Source: DASUPK01 sp963743575
GTDB taxonomy: Bacteria > Actinomycetota > Thermoleophilia > Solirubrobacterales > 70-9
Direction: 5' to 3'
Assembly (NCBI GenBank): GCA_963743575.1
Contig: CAVUQC010000003.1
Span: 1-21,255, forward strand
Length of the DNA: 21,255 bases
Every line of letters begins with the position of its first letter. The first letter of the stretch is position 1. The notes under the pieces are model-generated. The model saw nothing but the letters and a program-made list of their open reading frames with translations, was not told the origin of the DNA and searched no databases. Positions 15,235 to 21,255 of this stretch are shown here, piece after piece. The position numbers and the translations under genes are program-made.

Positions 15235-15240
15235 AATGTA
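15235..15240 (-). promoter_or_regulatory. -10-like TACATT upstream of the hydrolase lipoprotein
   Basis: TACATT on the minus strand followed by 9 bases and GTG 15225. It would give this gene its own near-leaderless transcript in addition to read-through from the GT61 gene. Confidence 0.35.
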
Positions 15241-15267
15241 ACGACGCGCCGCCAGGCGGGCGCCGGC

Positions 15268-16500
15268 TCAGCGGTGAGCCGTTGCGGCCTCGGGCGGCAG
15301 TTCCGCCGGCAGGGCCTCGAGGGCTCGGCGGAGTACCGCGAGGTCGATCCGGATATCGCTCATCACGCCATTCATCCGGCCGTCCCCCCGCGGTTGGCCC
15401 TTGCCCACCAGATACCGGTACGCGAGACCCGGGACGCAGTCCGCGAGCTTCCAGTAGCACCCCTGGACGTAGTCGGGCGCGAACAGCTCGATGACCGAGG
15501 CTCCCGGGCTGGCGAACGCGAGGTTGGCCAGGGCCGCTCCGTGGGGCGCCACGATCCACTCGGCCTCCGCGAAGGTGCGAATCTGCTCGGCCACCGGCAG
15601 GGCGCCGGGGTCTACGACGGTGAACCCGCGCTTCCCGAGAAGCTCGACGACTTCCTCCTCGTTGGTGACGATGCGGCTGTTGCGCTCCCGGCCGCGCGTC
15701 ACATAGATGCGGCGGCCCGGGACCCGCTCGAGATCCGAGGGCAGCATCCGGTCGCGCACGAAGCCGACGGTCCAGGGCGGGGTGCGGAGGTGGGCGTCCG
15801 GTAGCCCGGGGACGAGCAGCGTCTCGGCGCGGACGTGCGGGGAGAGGTCGCTGTCGATCAACTCGGCGTCCTGCGGGAAGCCGGCCAGCTCGAGCATCTC
15901 GCGCTGGAAACGGAGCTGCTGCGGCGCATACCAGCGCTCGGGGGCCGGCACGCCCGGCGTGTCCAACAGCGCGAGGCGGGGGAGCACGTCGATCAGGAAG
16001 TGGTAATTGCTCTGGTCACCGCGGCAGGCGAGCACTCCCAGGCTGCCGTCCACCTCGAGCGGGTCCTTCTCGAAGGGGTGCCAGAAGATCGGGTGCTCGC
16101 GCCAGCTGGTCGTGCCGAAGTAGGGGGAGAGCTCCTCGACCATCGCGTTCTGCCCGTCGATCACGGCACGATGGGGCCCCATCACCCGGCCCTCCGGCAG
16201 CTCCGCGACGGCGACCCTCGGCACCCTCTCCTCAGCCTGGCTCACGAAGGCCGGGTGGCGTGGCGGCTCGCCGCCCGGGATCGCCCGATCGAGGTGCTCG
16301 TCGGGCCTCGCCACCCACATCCGCCCGCGGCCGCCCGCGACGGACCCCTCGACGAGCGTCACCGAGCGGCGGGGCAGGTGGCCGCCCCGCACCCGGCTGA
16401 GCTGCGCGGTCAGAGGCGAGATCGCGCGGGTGCCGCGCGTGTACGCCGCCTTCGCCAATGGCCACAGCGGGCGCATCGGCGCGGGAAGCCGAACCGCCAT
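15268..16500 (-). CDS. GT61 family (DUF563) glycosyltransferase
   Basis: This is a 410-residue glycosyltransferase with the DUF563/GT61 domain in its C-terminal two thirds. Diagnostic stretches are DQSNYHFLIDVLPRLALLD (about 160-180), RRIYVTRGRERNSRIVTNEE (about 262-281) and VAPHGAALANLAF followed by SPGASVIELF (about 314-338). Bacterial members of the family occur in polysaccharide loci. The specific linkage is not predictable. The frame is open to 16755, but that region is the methyltransferase gene in another frame. ATG 16500 shares one base with the upstream methyltransferase stop (TAATG), a sign of translational coupling. Confidence 0.88.
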   Translation of the reverse strand: MAVRLPAPMRPLWPLAKAAYTRGTRAISPLTAQLSRVRGGHLPRRSVTLVEGSVAGGRGRMWVARPDEHLDRAIPGGEPPRHPAFVSQAEERVPRVAVAELPEGRVMGPHRAVIDGQNAMVEELSPYFGTTSWREHPIFWHPFEKDPLEVDGSLGVLACRGDQSNYHFLIDVLPRLALLDTPGVPAPERWYAPQQLRFQREMLELAGFPQDAELIDSDLSPHVRAETLLVPGLPDAHLRTPPWTVGFVRDRMLPSDLERVPGRRIYVTRGRERNSRIVTNEEEVVELLGKRGFTVVDPGALPVAEQIRTFAEAEWIVAPHGAALANLAFASPGASVIELFAPDYVQGCYWKLADCVPGLAYRYLVGKGQPRGDGRMNGVMSDIRIDLAVLRRALEALPAELPPEAATAHR

Positions 16501-17240
16501 TAACGCTTGGCCACGACCAGGTAGTGCGTGGCGAGGTTCTTGGCGCGGCGGCGCTCGATTGCGGACTCGTAGGCGAGGTAGGCGCGCTGCACCGGCCTCC
16601 AGAAGCCGAAATAGGGGGCGCCCCGGTAGAAGGGGACGATCTCGACCTCCGACCAGCCGCCGAGCATCTCCTCGAGCGCCGCATAGCTCGAGCGGTCGTA
16701 GCGGGTGGGGAACTTCTCCTCCTCCTGGTGTCCCAGCACATGGGTCGCGAGCCAAACCCGCGCCCTCGGCGGCACCACCCGTCCGCCCAGCGCGAACGCC
16801 GCGTTGGACCCGGTGAGCTGGGCGAGCAGCGTGCCGCCGGGGCGCAGCGCCGCGCGGAGGTTCTCGAACGCGTCCCGGAGCGGAGAGACGTGCTCGAGGA
16901 CCTGCCAGCTGACGATCAGGTCGAACTCCTCGTCGCGGTGCAACGGCTCGGTGATGTCGGCGACGACGTCCTCGTCGTACGCCCCCGGCGCCGCCTCGGC
17001 CAGCTCCGTCGGCTCGATGTCGAGGCCGACGTAGTTGCAGCCGGAGGGACGATCGGTTGCCGCGAGGGTCGGATACCGGCCGGCTCCGACATCGAGGATC
17101 GTAAGGTCCTCCACCAGCAGTGGCTTGAGGCGGCGGAGCAGCTCGAGCTGCATCGGCTCCGCGTAGCGCTCCGGCAGCACCCCTGCCTGGACCAGCGGCA
17201 GCTCCTGCGCGGGGGCCGCGCTGTCGATCGTGGGGCTCAT
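16500..17240 (-). CDS. Class I SAM-dependent methyltransferase
   Basis: This is a 246-residue soluble methyltransferase of the Methyltransf_11/23 type. It shows motif I ILDVGAGRYP (48-57), the acidic end of strand 2 in GLDIE (72-76), DLIVSWQVLEHVSPL (107-121) and LRPGGTLLAQ (132-141). The substrate is unknown; its coupling to the GT61 gene suggests a glycan or glycolipid intermediate. The C-terminal FWRPVQRAYLAYESAIERRRAKNLATHYLVVAKR region is typical of methyltransferases in actinobacterial glycan clusters. The frame is open to 17330, but ATG 17240 is chosen because it has AGGA just upstream, TAAAGT 10 bases upstream, and does not overlap the divergent gene. Confidence 0.88.
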   Translation of the reverse strand: MSPTIDSAAPAQELPLVQAGVLPERYAEPMQLELLRRLKPLLVEDLTILDVGAGRYPTLAATDRPSGCNYVGLDIEPTELAEAAPGAYDEDVVADITEPLHRDEEFDLIVSWQVLEHVSPLRDAFENLRAALRPGGTLLAQLTGSNAAFALGGRVVPPRARVWLATHVLGHQEEEKFPTRYDRSSYAALEEMLGGWSEVEIVPFYRGAPYFGFWRPVQRAYLAYESAIERRRAKNLATHYLVVAKR

Positions 17241-17250
17241 TTCCTGAGGT

Positions 17251-17273
17251 ACTTTAGGGCGCGCATGCGCGCC
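17251..17273 (-). promoter_or_regulatory. -10-like TAAAGT abutting a perfect 16-base palindrome
   Basis: On the minus strand TAAAGT (17256-17251) lies 10 bases before ATG 17240. One base further upstream starts the perfect palindrome GGCGCGCATGCGCGCC (17258-17273). The palindrome would sit in the -10/-35 spacer, the same arrangement as GTAGGTACCTAC and TAAAAT at 1357-1375. It may be an operator, or a cruciform-prone sequence between the divergent genes. Confidence 0.4.
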
Positions 17274-17316
17274 GTCCGCCACCTCCCAGCCGGGGTTCCG
17301 GGGCCTCTTTCCTAGG

Positions 17317-18405
17317 GTGCGCGTCGTCATCGAGGCTATCCCCGCCGTCCCCTTCGGCGGCTACGCGGTCGCGCTCGAGGGACTTCTTCGGGGCTGGGAT
17401 CGCCTGGAGGGCGACGACGAGATCCACCTGCTGCTCGCAGAGGGTGTCGAGCTGGAGATCCCCGAGTCGATCCGGATTCACCGGTTTCGCGTCGGCCGCC
17501 CGGCGGTCCTCCGCCGCATCGCCGTCCAGTCGCGGGCCGCGAGGAAGGTGTGTCGCGAGGTGCGCGCAGACGTGCTGCTGGGCCTGCTTCCGACCACCGC
17601 CGTGATCCCAGTCGGGGCGCCGAAGGTGATCACCGTCTATGACCTACGCCATGAGCTGGCTCCCGGGCAGTTCAGCCGCGGGCGGCGCCTGCTCCGCAAG
17701 CTCTCCTACGGGATCGGCTACCGGCAGGCCGACGCGGTGATCTGCATCTCTGAGCGCACCCGCGGAGACCTGCTGCGCTCCCGCCCCTGGCTGGGCAAGA
17801 AGCCGGTGGAGGCTGTCCACCTGGCCGCCGACCAGGTCGATGGTTGGCCGCGGCGCGACCCGGCCCCCGGCGAGGAGCCCTACGCCCTGGCCTTCGGGCA
17901 TTTCCCGAACAAGGCCGTCGATCGCGTGATCGACGCGTGGAGGATCCTGCGGGAGCGCGGTGACGCTCGGCCGCTCGTCCTCGTCGGATTGCCCAAGGAC
18001 TCCCGCGGGCCGATCTCCGAGCAGATCCAGGCGTCGGGCCTAGATGGAATCGTCACGCCCCTTCCCTGGCTGGACAACGATGAGTTCCACGCGCGCTTCG
18101 CCTCGGCGGGCCTGATCGTCTTTCCGTCGGACTTCGAGGGCTTCGGACTGCCTGCGGTCGAGGCGATGCGCCTCGGAATCCCCGTGGTGATCTCCGACGA
18201 CGAGGCCCTGCTCGAGGTGACCGGTGGGAACGCCACGGTGGTCGCCGAGGGAGATACGGCCTCGCTGGCGGATGCAGTCTCGGCTGCCTGGGCAACGCCC
18301 GCCGATGCGCTCGAGCGTGCCCGCGCCTTTGCCGAGCGCTACACCGCGGAGCGAATGGCACGCGAGACACGGGCGGTCCTCTCCCGTGTCTCCAATGCGG
18401 GCTAG
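17317..18405 (+). CDS. GT4 family glycosyltransferase
   Basis: This is a 362-residue GT-B fold retaining glycosyltransferase. The N-terminus, MRVVIEAIPAVPFGG, is a typical first strand and loop. ITVYDLRHELAPG (about 107-119) is the usual GT4 motif after strand 4. FGHFPNKAVDRVIDAW introduces the donor domain. The EX7E motif is EGFGLPAVE (Glu274 and Glu282). It probably adds a sugar to the repeat unit. The start is GTG 17317, with no good Shine-Dalgarno and no clear TANNNT at the expected distance, so its promoter is unresolved. It lies 76 bases from the divergent methyltransferase start. Its stop shares CTAG (18402-18405) with the stop of the convergent FkbM gene. Confidence 0.92.
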   Translation: MRVVIEAIPAVPFGGYAVALEGLLRGWDRLEGDDEIHLLLAEGVELEIPESIRIHRFRVGRPAVLRRIAVQSRAARKVCREVRADVLLGLLPTTAVIPVGAPKVITVYDLRHELAPGQFSRGRRLLRKLSYGIGYRQADAVICISERTRGDLLRSRPWLGKKPVEAVHLAADQVDGWPRRDPAPGEEPYALAFGHFPNKAVDRVIDAWRILRERGDARPLVLVGLPKDSRGPISEQIQASGLDGIVTPLPWLDNDEFHARFASAGLIVFPSDFEGFGLPAVEAMRLGIPVVISDDEALLEVTGGNATVVAEGDTASLADAVSAAWATPADALERARAFAERYTAERMARETRAVLSRVSNAG

Positions 18406-19241
18406 CTCGGCTTCGCGAAGACGTCCGCGCCGAAACCGTCGTCCGTCAGCGGGATGAGCTCGCCCCGCTCATTCGGCCGGTGGAGCTCATAGCCATTCGA
18501 CGCCAGGAGCTCGGCGATCGGCGATCGGTCCTCCTGCAGGAGGTCGAGTGAGCTCTCGTTCCACTCGAGCTGGATCAGCTTGATGCGCCGCTCCGCCAGC
18601 AGCCGCTGCGCTCCTCGCAGGACGAGCAGCTCCGCGCCCTCCACATCGACCTTGAGGCCGTCGATCGTCCGGTCTCCGACCAACCCGTCGAGGGTCAGCA
18701 CAGGGACCTCCTCCGACTCCACTCCCTCGGAATCCCCGTCGAGCACCAGGTGGTTCTGGTTGTCGAGCTCCGTCGTCAGCCGCAGGGTGCCCTCCGTCTC
18801 GCCGAGCGCCGCGGGCACCACCTCGGCCGTGTAGCCGTTCAGCCGCAGGTTCGAGCCGAGTCGATCGCGTGCGATCCGGCTCGGCTCGACGGAGATCACC
18901 TCGGCTCCCGCCTCGATCGCGAGGATCGTGTAGAGGCCGACGTTGGCGCCGACGTCGACGAACAGGGACCCCGGCCCCAGGGCGTCCCTCCACGCGTGCA
19001 TTTCGTTCCAGTCCACCGGATTGGCGTACAGCGCCCGCGCCGAGTGGTAGACGCGGGCGTCGGCCTCGATCACGGACCGGTTTCCGACGGCGGCTCGCTC
19101 TCGCCGCCCGAGCAGGCGGCCCATGAGCTGGAAGCGGATCGCCGAGAGGGTGCTGCGCAAGCGGTGGCTCCGGTTGGCGGGGTGGCTCCAGGTGAACTCG
19201 ATGACGTCGGCGGCCCGCTCGAGGGGGCGGAGTGCCTTCAT
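18402..19241 (-). CDS. FkbM family SAM-dependent methyltransferase
   Basis: This is a 279-residue methyltransferase. FkbM-type motifs are FVDVGANVGLYT (94-105), VISVEPS (115-121), LTLDGL (182-187) and GLKVDVEGAELLVLRG (195-210). FkbM proteins methylate hydroxyl groups and are common in polysaccharide loci, where they usually act on sugars. A basic N-terminal stretch of about 50 residues precedes the fold. ATG 19241 overlaps the CcmH stop by one base (TGATG), so translation is coupled to the cytochrome c maturation genes although the activity has no known link to them. It is the last gene of the leftward series that begins with the glycoside hydrolase. Confidence 0.92.
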   Translation of the reverse strand: MKALRPLERAADVIEFTWSHPANRSHRLRSTLSAIRFQLMGRLLGRRERAAVGNRSVIEADARVYHSARALYANPVDWNEMHAWRDALGPGSLFVDVGANVGLYTILAIEAGAEVISVEPSRIARDRLGSNLRLNGYTAEVVPAALGETEGTLRLTTELDNQNHLVLDGDSEGVESEEVPVLTLDGLVGDRTIDGLKVDVEGAELLVLRGAQRLLAERRIKLIQLEWNESSLDLLQEDRSPIAELLASNGYELHRPNERGELIPLTDDGFGADVFAKPS

Positions 19242-19696
19242 CAGGGGCGATCGTAGGTGGACATGTCCTCGCTGAGGCGCGCCGCGTCGGCCGGGTCGAG
19301 GTCGGGCGGAGGCTCGCGATCGCCTCTGCGGCCGCGCAGCCGCAGGGCCCCGAACGCGAGCACGATGGCGGCGATCAGGATCCCGAGTCCGGGGACGATC
19401 CAGGCGAGCAGGTCGAAGCCGTGGCCGCTCGGCGTCGCCAGGACGCGCGGGCCGTACTCGGCGACGAGCGCGTCCTTGATCTGATCCTTGCTCTCGCCCT
19501 GGGCGATCAGCTTCCGGATCAGGGCGCGCTCACGGTCGGCCTGGGGCGACTCCGACTCGGCGAGCAGCGTGCCGCAGACGATGCACATCACCTCGTCCTC
19601 GATGTCCGGCAGGGAGGCCTGCGTCGCGGCGGCCGCGGTGCCGCTCGCGGGGACGAGCAGCACCGACAGCAGGCAGGCAAGGGCGATCGCCCTCAT
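19241..19696 (-). CDS. ccmH: Cytochrome c maturation protein CcmH
   Basis: This is a 151-residue membrane-anchored thiol-oxidoreductase that helps keep apocytochrome c cysteines reduced for haem attachment. An N-terminal signal peptide (about 1-24) leads to the redox motif CIVC (Cys38 and Cys41). Next comes the CcmH three-helix core with ALIRKLIAQGESKDQIKDALVAEYGPRVL (58-86), then a membrane helix (about 97-118) and a charged cytoplasmic tail. This is the short CcmH form without the TPR (CcmI-like) extension. ATG 19696 overlaps the CcmG stop by 4 bases (ATGA). The frame is open to 20005, but that region is the CcmG gene in another frame. Partner genes such as CcmF, CcmC and CcmE are not in the window. 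Confidence 0.92.
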   Translation of the reverse strand: MRAIALACLLSVLLVPASGTAAAATQASLPDIEDEVMCIVCGTLLAESESPQADRERALIRKLIAQGESKDQIKDALVAEYGPRVLATPSGHGFDLLAWIVPGLGILIAAIVLAFGALRLRGRRGDREPPPDLDPADAARLSEDMSTYDRP

Positions 19697-20211
19697 CGCT
19701 CGAGCAGCGGCTGCACCCGCTCGCGCAGGAACGCATCGTCGATCGGGCCGCGCTGGATCAGACGGATAGAGCCATGAGGGTCCACCAGGAAGTTCTCCGG
19801 CAGCCCGGTCATCCCGTACGCCTGCTTCAGCGAGTCGCCGTCGCCCTGGCGGAGCAGGGGGTAGGTGAGGTGGAATTCGCGGGCGAAGGAGCGCGCGTCG
19901 CCGGTCGCGTCGTCTAGATCGACGCCGAGAACCACGGCGCCACTGCCCCGATTGGCTTTCCAGAAGCTCTCCAGGGCGGGCGCCTCCGTTCGGCACGGCT
20001 CGCACCAGGACGCCCAGAAGTTGACGAGCACCCAGTGGCCGCGGTAGTCAGCGATGTGACCCGTCCCGGTGCCCTGCAAGCTGGTCAGCTGGTGGTCCGG
20101 TGCCCGCTCCCCGACCGCGAGCGCGTCACCGTTCTTGTTCAGTAGGCCGTAGGCGAGCAGGCCGATCACAGCAACGACCACGGCGACCACGGCGAGGGAC
20201 TTGGCGCTCAC
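19693..20211 (-). CDS. CcmG/TlpA-like membrane-anchored thioredoxin
   Basis: This is a 172-residue thiol-disulfide oxidoreductase acting outside the membrane, probably reducing CcmH and/or apocytochrome c. An N-terminal uncleaved helix (about 5-23) anchors a thioredoxin fold with NFWASWCEPCRTE (64-76; Cys70 and Cys73 in a CEPC active site) and the cis-proline loop TGLPENFLVD (135-144). The AlkC-TSA/Redoxin-like opening, VGERAPDHQLTSL (33-45), is typical of ResA/CcmG. The start is GTG 20211, which overlaps the glycoside hydrolase stop by 4 bases (GTGA). The adjacent CcmH gene supports a role in cytochrome c maturation rather than general disulfide repair. Confidence 0.9.
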   Translation of the reverse strand: MSAKSLAVVAVVVAVIGLLAYGLLNKNGDALAVGERAPDHQLTSLQGTGTGHIADYRGHWVLVNFWASWCEPCRTEAPALESFWKANRGSGAVVLGVDLDDATGDARSFAREFHLTYPLLRQGDGDSLKQAYGMTGLPENFLVDPHGSIRLIQRGPIDDAFLRERVQPLLER

Positions 20212-21255
20212 CGGGGGAGCCCGGCGTACGCCGCGAGTGAGGGCTTGGGGCTGTCGTCGAAATGCACGAGACCCATGTGTAGCGTCCAGGGCGTGCCGGC
20301 GGGGCCGTCCTGGAACGTGTGCCAGACGACGCGCTCGAGGCGAAGGCGCCGCCGCGATGCGATCAGCCTCCGGTAGGTGCGCCTCAGGAAGTTCGCCTGA
20401 CCGGTCTCGTTGGCCCGGAATGGGCTCTTGCCCCAGCCACTCCCGCCGGTGCTCCAGCCCACCTCAGTGACCCAGATCGGAGTCGAGCGGTCGTGATGGC
20501 GGTTCATGATCCCGCGCAGCTCGCGGCAGGCGGCGAGCACTCCCTTCGGTCGTGAGGCGTACGGGTGGATGGAGACTGCGTCGAAGGCGGAGCGGGCGCC
20601 GCGCACCGCGTAGATGCCGTTCATGAACGACCGGAGCGATACCCCGTAGGTCGCCCGGGGTGGCGGGAAGATCCCGCCGATGCCGAGCCGCGCATCAGGG
20701 TCGGAGAGGCGCAGGCCGGTGCGCGTGACGCGCAGGAACCGGACGTATTGGCGGGGGCTCGGCCTGCCACCCCAGTAGCCCCTCAGGTTCGGCTCGTTCC
20801 AGAGCTCCCAGGTCGTCATCGGCAGGTAGGGGAGGGTCGGGTGTTGCCGCCAGAAGAGCCCGTTCGGCCCGTAGCGGCCGGCGAACTCGGCCACGAAGCT
20901 CTGCCATGCGGCGCGTGCCGTCGGGCTGAAGATCGGCGGGCGCGGGTAGTGCGGCGTCCAGGCCGGCTCGCCCAGGAGCAGGGGCTGGATCTGGAGGCCG
21001 GCTGCCGCCGACTGCGCGACGTAGGCGTCGTAGTAGGAGAAGTCGCGCACGCCCTGGCGCGGCTCGACGAGGTTCCAGTTGACCAGCAGGCGGACGGCGC
21101 CGACCCCGTGCGAGGCCATCAGCTGCATCTCGGACGCGGTGTCGTTCCCGGACGGCACCACGCCGAAGAAGTCGCGAGGCACGGCGGCGGCGGCAATCGT
21201 GGTCGATGCCGCGCAGAGCGAAACGGTCGCGAGCGCCACTGCCGCGACGATGCGC
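20208..21255 (-). CDS. Secreted glycoside hydrolase (clan GH-A-like), N-terminus cut by the window edge
   Basis: This is an exported glycan-cleaving enzyme with a TIM-barrel pattern. Numbered from the in-frame GTG at 21239 (343 residues), the acid/base motif is WELWNEPN (144-151, Glu149) and the nucleophile motif is IWVTEVGWST (255-264, Glu259), as in clan GH-A. SIHPYA (223-228) and the final WHTFQD also fit this clan. The exact GH family is uncertain; GH39- or GH5-like are candidates. The open frame continues past GTG 21239 to the window edge as R-I-V-A-A, extending a hydrophobic signal peptide (ALATVSLCAAS), so the true start is probably just outside. Its stop overlaps the CcmG start. It may trim the locus's own polymer. 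Confidence 0.83.
   Translation of the reverse strand, partial: RIVAAVALATVSLCAASTTIAAAAVPRDFFGVVPSGNDTASEMQLMASHGVGAVRLLVNWNLVEPRQGVRDFSYYDAYVAQSAAAGLQIQPLLLGEPAWTPHYPRPPIFSPTARAAWQSFVAEFAGRYGPNGLFWRQHPTLPYLPMTTWELWNEPNLRGYWGGRPSPRQYVRFLRVTRTGLRLSDPDARLGIGGIFPPPRATYGVSLRSFMNGIYAVRGARSAFDAVSIHPYASRPKGVLAACRELRGIMNRHHDRSTPIWVTEVGWSTGGSGWGKSPFRANETGQANFLRRTYRRLIASRRRLRLERVVWHTFQDGPAGTPWTLHMGLVHFDDSPKPSLAAYAGLPR

Noticed and set aside
1..21255. tRNA, rRNA, riboswitch, CRISPR or mobile element
   Set aside because: Non-coding gaps are short (at most about 160 bases). I found no cloverleaf-like segment, repeat-spacer array, transposase or terminal repeats in reading both strands.

Overview
This is a dense, GC-rich stretch of bacterial chromosome (about 97% coding, no gap above 300 bases). 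It carries a cell-surface polysaccharide (exopolysaccharide/capsule) locus and, at its right end, part of a cytochrome c maturation module. The organism is most likely a high-GC actinobacterium. The Thermoleophilia/Solirubrobacterales group is my best guess, which is inference, not proof. The reasons are the codon bias, a membrane-anchored CcmG/CcmH pair, the fused Wzz-kinase with no outer-membrane Wza partner in view, a signal-peptide protein ending in a sortase-like LPLAG anchor, and many start codons that look leaderless. I see no RNA genes, insertion sequences, CRISPR arrays or phage genes.

Layout, left to right. Bases 1-133 are non-coding and rich in hairpins. Next, on the minus strand, come an initiating sugar-phosphate transferase (134-874) and a small LPLAG-anchored surface protein (953-1336). 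A divergent, AT-rich, palindromic promoter region leads into a Wzy/O-antigen-ligase-type protein with a TPR tail (+). Then come a coiled-coil/helix-hairpin-helix protein (-), a Wzz-tyrosine kinase fusion (+) followed directly by a GDP-mannose 3,5-epimerase-like enzyme (+), a WcaI-like GT4 glycosyltransferase (-), a second Wzy-like polymerase/ligase (+), a Wzx-like flippase (-), and a TylF-type O-methyltransferase (+). These are followed by an SGNH-fold esterase/acyltransferase-like protein (-), a GT8-like glycosyltransferase and CatB-type acetyltransferase pair (+), an alpha/beta-hydrolase lipoprotein (-), a GT61 glycosyltransferase and SAM methyltransferase pair (-), and another GT4 enzyme (+). 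Last is a coupled minus-strand series transcribed leftward: glycoside hydrolase (cut by the window edge), CcmG-like thioredoxin, CcmH, FkbM methyltransferase.

How the genes fit together (inference). The sugar transferase primes undecaprenyl phosphate. Two GT4 enzymes, the GT61 and the GT8-like enzyme extend the repeat unit, and the epimerase probably supplies GDP-L-galactose and/or GDP-L-gulose. Three methyltransferases and two acyl-type enzymes decorate the glycan. The flippase exports it, one or both Wzy-like proteins polymerise or ligate it, and the Wzz-kinase sets chain length. The hydrolase lipoprotein and the glycoside hydrolase may trim the finished polymer outside the cell.

The two most unusual structural features are organisational. 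The coding strand switches 12 times among 20 genes, with every convergent junction overlapping or nearly so. Most promoter-proximal genes have a TANNNT-like -10 hexamer only 7-10 bases before the start codon, which indicates leaderless or near-leaderless transcription and helps fix several start codons.
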